DNA of 64,000 nt, from positions 349,587-413,586 of the forward strand of contig NZ_RHUM01000001.1 in assembly GCF_003937915.1 (NCBI RefSeq), read 5' to 3'. This document shows positions 37,570 to 47,330 of this stretch, piece by piece; the stretch's first letter is position 1; the number at the start of each line of letters is the position of its first letter. Under the pieces are notes generated by a model, which saw only the letters and a program-made list of their open reading frames with translations, made no database searches and was not told the DNA's origin. The stretch comes from Erwinia sp. 198. GTDB lineage: Bacteria; Pseudomonadota; Gammaproteobacteria; Enterobacterales; Enterobacteriaceae. Position numbers and translations under genes: made by a program.

Positions 37570-37642
37570 CCCAGAGGTATTGATGGGTGAACATCAAAAT
37601 AACTTTGTTTCACCGACCTGCGCAGATGCGCAGGTTTTTTTT
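37570..37642 (+). ncRNA. omrA: OmrA/OmrB-type small RNA
   Basis: The 5' end CCCAGAGGTATTGATGGGTG matches the seed shared by OmrA and OmrB. These Hfq-dependent RNAs are induced by EnvZ-OmpR and repress ompT, cirA, fecA, fepA, csgD and ompR. The 3' end is the same terminator (CCTGCGCA-GA-TGCGCAGG then T8) as in E. coli. The middle (AACATCAAAATAACTTTGTTTCACCGA) is different, as it also is between OmrA and OmrB. The length is about 73 nt, slightly shorter than in E. coli. Start and -10 (37558-37563) fit exactly. Only one copy is seen, near galR, where E. coli has the tandem pair; whether it is A or B cannot be said. Confidence 0.88.
37617..37642 (+). terminator. Terminator of the Omr RNA
   Basis: Stem CCTGCGCA (37617-37624) with TGCGCAGG (37627-37634), then eight T. 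Highly similar to the E. coli omrB terminator. Confidence 0.9.
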
Positions 37643-37766
37643 ACCCGGCGTTTTTGCTAAACCACACGGCAATAATCACGATCTGAAACACAGTTTTCCT
37701 GTTATCACCCCTGCATTTTTTGTATAACTCCCGGTCAGTTATCCGCTATTCGCCGACAGAAGAGCC

Positions 37767-39485
37767 ATGCCCCGCTTAAAGAAATCACTGGCTAAAGACC
37801 AGGAGCCGTTTCATCCCGTTCGCTTTCGCCTGATTTGTCTTGGCGTGTTCGTTTCCATGCTGCTGCTGTTGCTCTGGGTAGGGGATTTGCAGCTGATTAA
37901 TCATCCGATGCTGGAAAAACAGGCGGACGAGCGCTCGCTGCGCACGGTCACTATTCCGACCAATCGTGGTACGCTGCTGGATCGTAACGGCGAAGCGCTG
38001 GCGCTGAGCGTGCCATCGCGCGATATCATTGCCGATCCGCAGCGCGTGCTGGAAGCCAATCCCGATTTTACCAGCGCGAAATGGGAATATCTGGCTAACG
38101 CTTTGGATCAGCGCCCTGAAGAGATCGCCCGGCAGATCAAAGCCAATCCCAACCGCCGTTTTCTTTATCTGGGCCATAAAATCGAGCTGGGCATCGCTAA
38201 AGATATCGCCAAACTGCATCTGTCTGGTATTTCCACCGTCTATGACGACAGCCGATTCTATCCGATGAGCGAGGCGACTGCGCCGCTGCTCGGCATTGTT
38301 GGCGCGGATAATAGCGGCCTGAACGGGCTGGAAAAAGGTTTTGATAAGGTGTTGCAGGGCACCGCAGGCGTAGAGAAATATCGTCAGGATGCCCACGGCA
38401 ATATTATCGCCATGATTAACTATGAGCCGCCTCGCCAGCCGCCAACGGTACAGCTCAGCATTGATAAATTCGATCAGTACACCCTGTACACCAGGCTGCG
38501 CGACGGCGTATTGCTGAACAAAGCCGATTCTGGCGCGGCGGTGTTGGTTAAAGTCGATACCGGCGAGATTCTGGGGATGGCGTCTTATCCTTCCTATAAC
38601 CCCAATAATTTCAGCGATGTTTCGCCTAACCAGATGCGTAATGCGGCCATTAACGACAGCTATGAACCCGGCTCGACGGTAAAACCACTGGTGGTGATGG
38701 AAGGGCTGGCGCGCAGGCTGGTACGCCCGGATTCCGTGCTGGATACCACGCCTTATCGCGTTAATGGCCATCTGATCCGTGACGTGGGCCACTGGCCGCG
38801 ACTGACCATGACCGGCATCCTGCAAAAATCGAGCGATATCGGCGTATCGCACATCGCACTGGCGATGCCCGCTGAAGTGCTGGTCAACACCTTCCACTCT
38901 TTTGGCCTGGGAAAACCTACCGGCCTGGGGCTGACCGGCGAAAGCGTGGGCTACTTCCCGCTGCACCGTGAACGCTGGGCCGATATCGAACGGGCCACTT
39001 TCTCCTTTGGCTATGGTCTGCGCGTCACGCCGCTGCAAATAGCACGTGAATACGCCACGCTGGGATCTTTCGGCGTTTATCGCCCGCTTTCGATTACCAA
39101 AGTGACGCCGCCCGTGATCGGCACGCGGGTAGCAGACGAAGACATCGTGCGCTCGGTGGTCCATATGATGGAAAGCGACGCGTTGCCCGGCGGCAGCGGC
39201 GTGCGCGCGGCGGTGCCGGGCTATCGACTGGCGATTAAAACGGGAACGGCCGAAAAAATGGGCGCGAGCGGCAAATATGACGGCGGCTATATTAACTATA
39301 CTGCGGGGGTGGCGCCTGCCAGTAATCCACAGGTGGCGCTGGTGATTATGATCAACCACCCGACAGCAGGGGATCACTTTGGCGGCTCGGTCGCCGCGCC
39401 GGTCTTCGGCAATATTATCGGCCCCGTGCTCAAGCATATGAACGTGGCGCCGGACGCGCTCTACTCCACGCACAGCGGCACCTGA
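37767..39485 (+). CDS. FtsI (PBP3) paralogue, peptidoglycan transpeptidase
   Basis: Class B penicillin-binding protein of 572 residues. An N-terminal membrane anchor (about 21-43) precedes a pedestal domain and the transpeptidase domain. SxxK is S303-T-V-K306 and KTGT is 491-494. The SxN motif reads S355-S-D357, with Asp in place of the usual Asn of PBP3. It lies away from the dcw cluster, so it is not the essential ftsI but a paralogue like Salmonella PBP3SAL, which acts in acidic conditions. It is a single gene with its own terminator, downstream of an OmpR-type RNA locus. Confidence 0.85.
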   Translation: MPRLKKSLAKDQEPFHPVRFRLICLGVFVSMLLLLLWVGDLQLINHPMLEKQADERSLRTVTIPTNRGTLLDRNGEALALSVPSRDIIADPQRVLEANPDFTSAKWEYLANALDQRPEEIARQIKANPNRRFLYLGHKIELGIAKDIAKLHLSGISTVYDDSRFYPMSEATAPLLGIVGADNSGLNGLEKGFDKVLQGTAGVEKYRQDAHGNIIAMINYEPPRQPPTVQLSIDKFDQYTLYTRLRDGVLLNKADSGAAVLVKVDTGEILGMASYPSYNPNNFSDVSPNQMRNAAINDSYEPGSTVKPLVVMEGLARRLVRPDSVLDTTPYRVNGHLIRDVGHWPRLTMTGILQKSSDIGVSHIALAMPAEVLVNTFHSFGLGKPTGLGLTGESVGYFPLHRERWADIERATFSFGYGLRVTPLQIAREYATLGSFGVYRPLSITKVTPPVIGTRVADEDIVRSVVHMMESDALPGGSGVRAAVPGYRLAIKTGTAEKMGASGKYDGGYINYTAGVAPASNPQVALVIMINHPTAGDHFGGSVAAPVFGNIIGPVLKHMNVAPDALYSTHSGT

Positions 39486-39518
39486 TACGGTCCGATACCT
39501 GAGGCCGCCGTCAACAAG

Positions 39519-39547
39519 AAGCCCACGCCAGCGCGTGGGCTTTTTTT
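39519..39547 (+). terminator. Rho-independent terminator after the PBP3 paralogue
   Basis: GCCCACGC (39521-39528) pairs with GCGTGGGC (39533-39540), followed by seven T. Confidence 0.85.
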
Positions 39548-39736
39548 CATCTTAACGTCTCGTCATCCGCTCCGGCTTTAACGCACAAATACCCCTGTTA
39601 AACATCAGCTATTCTGACTATTGGAAGTTTCGTTATCTACTAAAATATCAATATCAGTTATATCTCCAGATAAGACCTAAACTGTTCATATCAAAGCATG
39701 GATGGCTCTACTTTCATACGATCCAAGAGGACATTC

Positions 39737-42700
39737 GTGCACATTATCAGATCGACTCCTGACTTCCTGGCACCTTCTCAGCTATCGGTGCTGGCCGTTT
39801 TAATCAGTACGTTATTACTTGCCGGATGTGGTGGTGGCGGCGGTGGTGGTGGCGGTGGTGAAACGCTAAACATGGCGCCGTCACCCGTAAACAATCCAGC
39901 GCCAGCGCCAACGCCAACGCCAGCGCCAGCGCCAACGCCAGCGCCAGCGCCAGCGCCAACGCCAACGCCAACGCCAACGCCAGCAACCGAACCCGTAGCC
40001 GAGACGACGCCTGTTACTGATTCGACGCCGACCCGTGAGCCAACGCCGGTTTCGCCAGTTGTTACCTATGGCAAGGTTAAAGTCGGTATTGTCGATTCGG
40101 GCCTGGCGGCCGGTCGTTCTGACATCAACTACGATAACGTCCACTTCGCCTCATATCTGTCCGGCGGCAGCCAGACCCTGAACGATAATAATGGTCAGGC
40201 AGGGCACGGCACGCTGGTGGCGCTGACGGCGGCTGGCCTGGCCAGCGGGGCGTTTGCCGGCGGCGTGGCGCCGGACAGCGATTTATGGATAGCGCAGGCT
40301 TCCAGTAATAACCTTTTTTATTACCAGGATACGCAAAAGGCTATCAGCGGGCTGCTCAATAACGGCGTAAAAATAATTAACATGTCTTATGCTTCCAGCG
40401 AGCGACTGGCTACAACTGCACAGCAGCAAAGCGCCAGAGCCAGCGGGCGTTACGATCTGCTGCGTGACAGCCTGAGCAGCATCGTCAGCGCTGACGCATT
40501 GGGCGTAGTGGTGACCGGCAACAACGGCACCTCCACGCCTTCGCCGAACGCGCAGATCCCTTTAATCTACAACGACCCCAGCCTGCAAAAAGGACTGATC
40601 GCCGTGACCGGCTACGTGCCTGGCTATACCGTGGCGCAGGGCAGCCGTCCGCCGGAGCTGTTTGTGTTTGACGCCTGCGGCGATGTCGCCGCCTGGTGTC
40701 TGGCCGCGCCCGGCTATGCGGATTACCTGCAGGACAACGGCACGCTGGGCCGTAAATACGGTACTTCCTTCGCCGCGCCTCGCGTGGCCGGCGCGGCATC
40801 CCGCGTGTCGGCGCAGTTTCCCTGGATGACCGGCTATAATCTTCAGCAAACTTTGCTGACGACGGCGGACTACCACAGCGATGCCGTGGCGGGCGTCAGC
40901 CAGGATAGCGCTAACGGGCGACCTTATAACAACACGTTCGGTTGGGGAAATGTGAATGTCGATAAGGCGTTACGAGGCCCGGGCATGTTTTATGGCGACG
41001 ACTTTACCGCCGCGCTGACCTACGGCAGCTACGTGTTCGCTAACGATATCAGCGGCAGCGGCGGCCTGATTGTCAGCGGCGCCAGCAACGCGGGCGGCAG
41101 CCTGACGCTGAGCGGCAATAACACCTACACCGGCGCAACGCGGGTGGAAAGCAATAGCCTGTATATCGACGGCAGCGTCGCCAGCGACGTACGCGTAACG
41201 GGCAGCGGGCTGCTGGCGGGATCGGGCAGGATCGGCGGCAATCTGAGCAACCAGGGCACGGTGGTAACCACCGCCGCTGGCGGGCTGCACGTGGTCGGCA
41301 GCTATCAGCAAGGCGCCGACGGCACGCTGCGGATAACGCTCTCTCAGCCGCTGACGGTTGCAGGCCCGGCGACGCTCAACGGCGCGCTTCAGGTTACCTT
41401 GCCTTCCGATACCTATATTGTGCAGACCAACGAATCGCTGCTGGAAAGCGGGCAGGGCATCAGCGGGCGGTTCGCCAGCGTGGATACCGGCGTTTTCCTG
41501 AAAGGCGCCGTGGCTTACAGCGCCAACAGCGTGATCGGCCACTTTCAGCGTGTAAATACCGTTCAGGGCGCGCAGGCGGCAGGCGTCACCAGCAAGGCAA
41601 CGCTGCAAAGCGCCGCCAACGTTGAGCGGGCGTTACAGACAGCCGACAGGCTGGCGACGCAGTCGGGCCTTTCCGCACAGCAAACCGAACTGCTGCAGGA
41701 TGCGGCGGCTTTCCAGCGCATCGGCAGCGGCGCGGCGGCTGAGGCGGTGCTGGACTCGCTTTCCGGCCAGGCGCACGCCAGCGGCAACGCTATCCTCTTC
41801 AACAGCCTGGATTACCAGAATCAGCTGCTGAATAACCGCCTCGATCCGGCGCGGCAAAAGCCTTATGGCATGTGGGCGGAGACGGGCACGCTGCACGGCG
41901 ATTTGCAACAGGATGGTTATCTGGGCAGCCACTACCGCACCAACACTACGGCGATTGGCGTCGACAGTAGTTTCGACGTACCGGGACTGCGGGTGGGCGC
42001 GGCCGTCACCGATAGCGAAATCCGGGCCAGCTACGAAGGCAGCGGCGGCAACAGCACCAACAGTTTGCAGGGCGTTATGCTCTATGGACAGTATGCCGTC
42101 ACGCCGGAATGGTTCTGGCAGGGCAACCTGAGCTATCAGCATGGCGAGACCGATCTCGATCGCGTGCTGCTGCTGAACGGCGTGCGTTCATCTTCATCAG
42201 AAACGCGCAACGACAGCTGGCAGGCGCTGGTTAAAACTGGCTACCGCTGGTCGCTGGACGACAGGCTGACGCTGCAACCTTATGTCGGCATGAAGCTAAG
42301 CCAGCTCTACACCGGCGGCTTTAAAGATGAGGGCGGCGCGCTGGGGCTGCAAGGCGACAGCGCCCGTTACAGCCGCACCGTTGGCCTCACCGGCCTTAAC
42401 CTGAGCGCACCTCTGCTTGAGGTCGATCAATGGTGGTCGCTGCTTTCCGTCTACGGCGAGCTTCAGCACGCCTTTACCAATCCGTCGCTGGATGTGAACG
42501 CCCGCTGGACAGGCACAGGTTCTGAAGGCGACAGCTTCTCCATTCCGGGCATGACGCTGGACAGGGATTCTCAGTGGTACGGGATGCGGCTGGACGTAGG
42601 CAAAGCGAAAGATGCGCGCCTGTTCCTGCGGGTGGACAAGCACGTGGCGGAGAAAGGGGACGAGTCGGTATTCCGCGGCGGCGTGGATATCGCCTTTTAA
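39737..42700 (+). CDS. Lipidated subtilisin-type autotransporter
   Basis: Predicted surface serine protease of 987 residues. In order: a signal with lipobox LLAGC (Cys31), ten Gly (32-41), a Pro-Ala/Thr repeat (about 54-83), an S8 protease domain with Asp120 (VGIVDSG), His157 (GHGTLVA) and Ser344 (GTSFAAPRVAG), a passenger helix with SGNNTYTGATRV-type autotransporter repeats (about 430-600), and a C-terminal 12-strand beta-barrel (from about residue 710, ending VDIAF). The layout resembles NalP-type proteases. GTG 39737 is preferred because AAGAGGA (39725-39731) lies 5 bp upstream; the in-frame ATG 39698 has no ribosome site and would add 13 residues. A terminator follows. Confidence 0.85.
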   Translation: MHIIRSTPDFLAPSQLSVLAVLISTLLLAGCGGGGGGGGGGETLNMAPSPVNNPAPAPTPTPAPAPTPAPAPAPTPTPTPTPATEPVAETTPVTDSTPTREPTPVSPVVTYGKVKVGIVDSGLAAGRSDINYDNVHFASYLSGGSQTLNDNNGQAGHGTLVALTAAGLASGAFAGGVAPDSDLWIAQASSNNLFYYQDTQKAISGLLNNGVKIINMSYASSERLATTAQQQSARASGRYDLLRDSLSSIVSADALGVVVTGNNGTSTPSPNAQIPLIYNDPSLQKGLIAVTGYVPGYTVAQGSRPPELFVFDACGDVAAWCLAAPGYADYLQDNGTLGRKYGTSFAAPRVAGAASRVSAQFPWMTGYNLQQTLLTTADYHSDAVAGVSQDSANGRPYNNTFGWGNVNVDKALRGPGMFYGDDFTAALTYGSYVFANDISGSGGLIVSGASNAGGSLTLSGNNTYTGATRVESNSLYIDGSVASDVRVTGSGLLAGSGRIGGNLSNQGTVVTTAAGGLHVVGSYQQGADGTLRITLSQPLTVAGPATLNGALQVTLPSDTYIVQTNESLLESGQGISGRFASVDTGVFLKGAVAYSANSVIGHFQRVNTVQGAQAAGVTSKATLQSAANVERALQTADRLATQSGLSAQQTELLQDAAAFQRIGSGAAAEAVLDSLSGQAHASGNAILFNSLDYQNQLLNNRLDPARQKPYGMWAETGTLHGDLQQDGYLGSHYRTNTTAIGVDSSFDVPGLRVGAAVTDSEIRASYEGSGGNSTNSLQGVMLYGQYAVTPEWFWQGNLSYQHGETDLDRVLLLNGVRSSSSETRNDSWQALVKTGYRWSLDDRLTLQPYVGMKLSQLYTGGFKDEGGALGLQGDSARYSRTVGLTGLNLSAPLLEVDQWWSLLSVYGELQHAFTNPSLDVNARWTGTGSEGDSFSIPGMTLDRDSQWYGMRLDVGKAKDARLFLRVDKHVAEKGDESVFRGGVDIAF
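39896..39985 (+). repeat. Hexanucleotide tandem repeat in the autotransporter
   Basis: Fifteen tandem units of CCARCG (the last is CCAGCA), encoding alternating Pro-Ala and Pro-Thr. The period of 6 keeps the reading frame if units are gained or lost. The preceding ten GGT/GGC codons (39830-39859) are a second low-complexity tract. Confidence 0.95.
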
Positions 42701-42718
42701 TCGCGGCGCGACACGGAT

Positions 42719-42748
42719 AAAAGCTGGCCTTGCTGCCAGCTTTTTTTT
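42719..42748 (+). terminator. Rho-independent terminator after the autotransporter
   Basis: AAAAGCTGGC (42719-42728) pairs with GCCAGCTTTT; eight T follow the stem (42741-42748). Confidence 0.85.
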
Positions 42749-42969
42749 CGCCCCGGGATCCTTGTTTCGGCCTGAGAAAGGCCACATTGACCGCAGGCTA
42801 TTTCTCAAAGCTGCAGCTTGTAAACCACCCTTAACGGAAACCTTACGTTACGAGCATGGAATTTAATCAGCCGGCTCAATCATAATACCGCCGGGTCAGA
42901 TGACCTGCTTTTCTCTGGCGACGACGAGATGCCGCCGCTTCTTTGTTTTATTTGATCCGACTGAGCCTC

Positions 42970-44163
42970 ATGACCTCTACAACAGCAAACCCCTTCCGTC
43001 GCAAACTTATCCTTGCCGCTCTTATTATTCTGGCTCTCGTGCTGGCGTGGCGTTTCTGGCCGCACGGCAGCGGCGCGGGCAGGCCGGGCGGCCCCGGCAT
43101 GATGATGGCCGGCCCGGTAGCGGTTCATGCCGGCCTGGTCACCACTGCCGACGTGCCGGTTTACCTGACCGCGCTCGGCACGGTGATCCCTAATGCTACC
43201 GTTACCGTTACCAGCCGCGTGGATGGGCAGCTGATGAAGGTTTACTTTACGGAAGGCCAGCAGGTCGAAGCCGGCCAGCTGTTGGCGCAGATCGATCCAC
43301 GCAGCTATGAGGCCACGCTGGCGCAGTACCAGGGCGATCTCAGCCAGAACCAGGCGCTGCTGCAAAGCGCGGAGCTGACGCTGGCGCGCTACCGCAAGCT
43401 CTATGCGCAGGACTCTTTAGCCCGCCAGGATTTGGATACGCAGGCCGCCACGGTGGGGCAGTATCGCGGGGCGGTAAAAGCCGACCAGGCGCAAATCGCC
43501 TCGGCAACGCTGAATATTGAATTCGCGCGCATCACCGCGCCGGTTTCCGGGCGCGTTGGCCTGCGCCTGGTTGACGAAGGCAATATGGTGCAGAGCAGCG
43601 ACACCACCGGCCTGGTGACCATTACCCAGATGCAGCCCGCCGCCGTGACCTTCAGCGTTCCGCAAAGCAACATTCCCACGCTGATTAAGGCGCTGCACAA
43701 CGGGCAGACGCTGCCGGCGACCGCGTTCGATCAGGATGGCGATAAGGCGCTGGCTTCCGGCAGCGTGCGGTTTATCAGCAACCAGATCGACACCGCTACC
43801 GGCACGGTCGAGCTGAAAGCGCTGTTCGACAATCAGGATGAGGCGCTCTATCCCAACCAGTTTGTGAATTTGCGGCTGCAAACCGGCACCCTGAAGCAGG
43901 CGACCGTGATCCCGGCGCAGGCGTTGCAGCTCAGCAGCGACGGCAGCTTCGTCTACGTTATCGGCAGCGATAAAACGGTTACGCGCCGCGCGGTGAAAAC
44001 CGGGCCGACGCTGGGCGACACGCAGCAGGCGATTACCGAAGGCGTGAAGGCGGGCGAGCAGGTCGTTACCGTAGGCATCGATCGGCTAAGCAACGGCAGC
44101 AAAGTCTCTGTGGTTACGGCTGATGAAACTCCGGCCGCCAGCGACAAAGCGAAAGCGCAATGA
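42970..44163 (+). CDS. mdtA: RND efflux periplasmic adaptor, MdtA/MuxA family
   Basis: Membrane fusion protein linking the inner-membrane RND pump to the outer-membrane channel. It has 397 residues. An N-terminal hydrophobic anchor ([19 protein letters not shown], about 12-30) is followed by a Gly/Pro-rich linker, the lipoyl half ([30 protein letters not shown]), a coiled coil and beta-barrel ([17 protein letters not shown]). It resembles E. coli MdtA moderately. The frame is open upstream from a TTG, but ATG 42970 is the first ATG. It overlaps the permease gene by ATGA. Confidence 0.85.
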   Translation: MTSTTANPFRRKLILAALIILALVLAWRFWPHGSGAGRPGGPGMMMAGPVAVHAGLVTTADVPVYLTALGTVIPNATVTVTSRVDGQLMKVYFTEGQQVEAGQLLAQIDPRSYEATLAQYQGDLSQNQALLQSAELTLARYRKLYAQDSLARQDLDTQAATVGQYRGAVKADQAQIASATLNIEFARITAPVSGRVGLRLVDEGNMVQSSDTTGLVTITQMQPAAVTFSVPQSNIPTLIKALHNGQTLPATAFDQDGDKALASGSVRFISNQIDTATGTVELKALFDNQDEALYPNQFVNLRLQTGTLKQATVIPAQALQLSSDGSFVYVIGSDKTVTRRAVKTGPTLGDTQQAITEGVKAGEQVVTVGIDRLSNGSKVSVVTADETPAASDKAKAQ

Positions 44164-47100
44164 ATCCGTCCCGCATTTTTATCGCGCGTCCGGTCGCTAC
44201 TATCCTGCTGATGATCGGCGTGCTGATCTCCGGCGTTTTCGCCTATAAGTTTCTTTCGACCTCCGCGTTGCCGCAGGTGGATTATCCGACCATTCAGGTC
44301 ACCACGCTCTATCCGGGCGCGAGTCCGGACGTGATGGCATCGGGCGTTACTGCGCCGCTGGAAAGGCAGCTGGGGCAGATGGCGGGCCTGAGCCAGATGG
44401 CCTCCAGCAGCTCGGGCGGCTCGTCGGTGATCACGCTGAAGTTCTCGCTGGATCTGTCGCTGGACGTGGCGGAGCAGGAAGTGCAGGCGGCGATCAACGC
44501 CGCCAATAGTCTGCTGCCCTCCGACTTGCCTAATCCGCCAACCTATAAAAAGGTGAATCCGGCGGATACGGCGGTGATCACGCTGGCCGCCAGCTCGGAT
44601 ACGCTGCCGCTGATTAAAGTCCAGGACCTGGTCAACACCCGCGTCGCGCTGAAGCTGTCGCAAATCTCCGGCGTCGGTATGGTGACGCTGGCGGGTGGCC
44701 ATCAGCCCGCTATCCGCGTACAGATGGATCCCAAAGCGCTGGCGGCGCACGGGCTGACGCTGGAAGACGTCAACACCCTGATTAGCAACAGCAACGTCAA
44801 CGGCTCGAAAGGCGGCTTCGACGGCAAATATCACTCGATAACCATCGACGCCAACGACCAGCTGCGCACCGCAGAGGAATACGGCAATCTGATCCTCACA
44901 TATCAAAACGGCGCGGCGCTGCGGCTAAAGGATATCGCCCATATCGAAGAGGCGGCGGAAAACAGCTATCAGTCGGCCTGGGCCAACCACAGCCCGGCTA
45001 TTGTGATTAGCGTTCAGCGCCAGCCCGGCGCCAACGTGATTACGGTGGTGGACAACATTAAAAAGCAGCTGCCGACGCTTCAGGCCGCCCTGCCGGACGG
45101 GGTAAAAGTGCAGATCCTCTCCGACCGTACCCAGACCATTCGCGCCTCCATCAGCGATGTGCAGTTTGAGCTGATGCTGTCGATCGCGCTGGTGGTGATG
45201 GTGACCTTTCTGTTTCTGCGCAACGTGGCGGCGACGCTGATCCCGAGCGTGGCGGTGCCGCTGTCGCTGGTCGGCACCTTTGGCGTGATGTATCTGGCGG
45301 GCTTCAGCCTGAATAACCTGTCGCTGATGGCGCTGACCATCGCCACCGGTTTCGTTATTGATGACGCTATCGTGGTGGTGGAAAATATCTCAAGGCGGCT
45401 GGAGCAGGGCGAAACGCCGAGGGAGGCGGCGCTGAAAGGCTCGGCGCAGATTGGCTTCACTATTATCTCGCTGACCTTTTCGCTGATTGCGGTGCTGATC
45501 CCGCTGCTGTTTATGGGCGACGTGGTCGGACGGCTGTTTCGTGAGTTCGCCATTACGCTGGCGGTGTCGATCCTGGTTTCCATGCTGGTTTCGTTGACGC
45601 TTACGCCGATGCTTTGTGCTTATCTGCTGCGCCATATCCCGCAAGAGAAGCAGAGCCGCTTTTACCGCAAGGGCGGTCAGTTCTTCGATAAGCTGGTGGC
45701 CGGTTACGATCGCCTGTTGACGAGAGTACTCAACCACCAGCGCCTGACGCTGCTGGTGGCGCTGGCGACGCTGGCGCTGACCGCGCTGCTCTATCTGGTT
45801 ATTCCCAAAGGTTTTTTCCCGGCGCAGGATACCGGGCTGATCCAGGGCGTGACCGTGGCTTCTCAGGACGTTTCTTTTGGTGAAATGGCGAAGCGGCAGC
45901 AGCAGCTGGCGGCTATCGTGCTGAAGAACCCGGCGGTGGAAAGTCTTTCTTCCACTATCGGCATCGACGGCAACAATACCAGCCTGAACAGCGGGCGGCT
46001 GCAAATTAATCTGAAGTCGTTTGACCAGCGCGACGAGCGGGCTGACCAGGTGATTGCCGAACTGCAGCAGGCGACCCGCAGCGTGCCGGGCATTCAGCTT
46101 TATATGCAGGCCGCCCAGGATCTGACGGTCAACGATCGGGTCACGCCGGATCGCTATCAGTTCTCGCTGGACGACGCCGAGGGCGAAAACCTGGTCGCCT
46201 GGACGCCGAAGCTGGTGGCCGCGCTGGAAAAACGGCCGGAGTTCAGCTCGGTGGTCAGCGATTTGCAGGATCAGGGGCAGGTCGCCTGGGTCGAACTGAA
46301 CCGCGATGCGGCGGCGCGTTACGGCATTACCGCCGCCGACGTGGATACCGCGCTGTATAACGCTTTCGGCCAGCGGCTGGTCTCCACCATTTTTACCCAG
46401 TCGAATCAGTACCGGGTGGTGCTGGAGGTCGCGCCGCAGTATCAGCAGTCTCCGGCCTCGTTTAACGACATCTGGCTGGCGGCTGCCGCTTCGTCCTCGA
46501 CCACCTCCACGAGCAGCGGTGCCTCAGGCGATACCGACAGTAGCTCGTCTGACAGCGCTTCTTCAACCAGCAGCGGCGGCATGGTGCGGCTGACCTCTGT
46601 CGCCACCATTCATCAGCGCATCGGCTCGCTGGTGCATATGCGGCTGAACCAGTTCCCGGCGGTGACCGTCTCGTTCAATCTCAACGACGGCTACTCGCTG
46701 GAAGAGGCGCAAAAGGCGATAGCGGAGACGCAGCAAAGCCTGAGAGTGCCGTCGAGCATGACGCTGCGCTATCAGGGCGAAACCGAAGCTTTCCAGAACG
46801 CCACCGGCAACACCCTGTGGCTGATCCTGGCCGCGCTGCTGACCATGTACGTGGTGCTGGGCATCCTTTATGAAAGCTTTATTCATCCGGTGACCATTCT
46901 CTCCACGCTGCCGTCGGCGGCGGTCGGCGCGCTGCTGACGCTGCTGCTGGCGGGCACGGAATTCAGCCTGATTGCGCTGATTGGGGTGATATTGCTGATC
47001 GGCATTGTGAAAAAGAACGCGATTATGATGATCGACTTTGCGCTGGATGCGGAGAAAAAACAGCACCTCAGCCCGCGGGAAGCGATCCACCAGGCCTGTC

Positions 47101-47330
47101 TGCTGCGCTTCCGGCCGATCCTGATGACCACCATGGCGGCACTGCTTGGCGCGCTGCCGCTGATGCTGGCTTCCGGCTCGGGCGCGGAACTGCGTCAGCC
47201 GCTGGGGCTGGTGATTGTCGGCGGTCTGATCTTCAGCCAGGTGCTGACGCTGTTCTCCACGCCGGTGATCTATCTGTGGTTCGATCGCCTGGCCGGGCGG
47301 GCACGCCGCAGAATGCGGGCGGCTAAATGA
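44160..47330 (+). CDS. mdtB: RND permease MdtB/MuxB family
   Basis: Proton-driven RND efflux pump subunit of 1056 residues, slightly longer than E. coli MdtB. It has twelve transmembrane helices with two large periplasmic loops. The proton relay Asp-Asp is in TM4 ([14 protein letters not shown]). A Ser/Thr-rich stretch of about 30 residues (about 777-806; codons 46488-46577) interrupts the second periplasmic loop and is absent from MdtB as I recall it. It pairs with the next gene, since Mdt/Mux pumps work as heterotrimers of two permeases. Both ends overlap neighbours by ATGA. Confidence 0.88.
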   Translation: MNPSRIFIARPVATILLMIGVLISGVFAYKFLSTSALPQVDYPTIQVTTLYPGASPDVMASGVTAPLERQLGQMAGLSQMASSSSGGSSVITLKFSLDLSLDVAEQEVQAAINAANSLLPSDLPNPPTYKKVNPADTAVITLAASSDTLPLIKVQDLVNTRVALKLSQISGVGMVTLAGGHQPAIRVQMDPKALAAHGLTLEDVNTLISNSNVNGSKGGFDGKYHSITIDANDQLRTAEEYGNLILTYQNGAALRLKDIAHIEEAAENSYQSAWANHSPAIVISVQRQPGANVITVVDNIKKQLPTLQAALPDGVKVQILSDRTQTIRASISDVQFELMLSIALVVMVTFLFLRNVAATLIPSVAVPLSLVGTFGVMYLAGFSLNNLSLMALTIATGFVIDDAIVVVENISRRLEQGETPREAALKGSAQIGFTIISLTFSLIAVLIPLLFMGDVVGRLFREFAITLAVSILVSMLVSLTLTPMLCAYLLRHIPQEKQSRFYRKGGQFFDKLVAGYDRLLTRVLNHQRLTLLVALATLALTALLYLVIPKGFFPAQDTGLIQGVTVASQDVSFGEMAKRQQQLAAIVLKNPAVESLSSTIGIDGNNTSLNSGRLQINLKSFDQRDERADQVIAELQQATRSVPGIQLYMQAAQDLTVNDRVTPDRYQFSLDDAEGENLVAWTPKLVAALEKRPEFSSVVSDLQDQGQVAWVELNRDAAARYGITAADVDTALYNAFGQRLVSTIFTQSNQYRVVLEVAPQYQQSPASFNDIWLAAAASSSTTSTSSGASGDTDSSSSDSASSTSSGGMVRLTSVATIHQRIGSLVHMRLNQFPAVTVSFNLNDGYSLEEAQKAIAETQQSLRVPSSMTLRYQGETEAFQNATGNTLWLILAALLTMYVVLGILYESFIHPVTILSTLPSAAVGALLTLLLAGTEFSLIALIGVILLIGIVKKNAIMMIDFALDAEKKQHLSPREAIHQACLLRFRPILMTTMAALLGALPLMLASGSGAELRQPLGLVIVGGLIFSQVLTLFSTPVIYLWFDRLAGRARRRMRAAK

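Noticed and set aside
37408..37590. 60-codon plus-strand frame before the PBP3 paralogue
   Set aside because: Runs into the Omr RNA and its promoter; no ribosome site.
37785..39473. 562-codon open frame on the minus strand opposite the PBP3 paralogue
   Set aside because: Mirror of a GC-biased gene; His/Arg/Gln-rich, no family resemblance. The plus-strand protein has intact active-site motifs.
39896..39985. Tandem repeats considered as a CRISPR array
   Set aside because: The period is 6 bp, there are no spacers, and it encodes a Pro-rich linker in frame.
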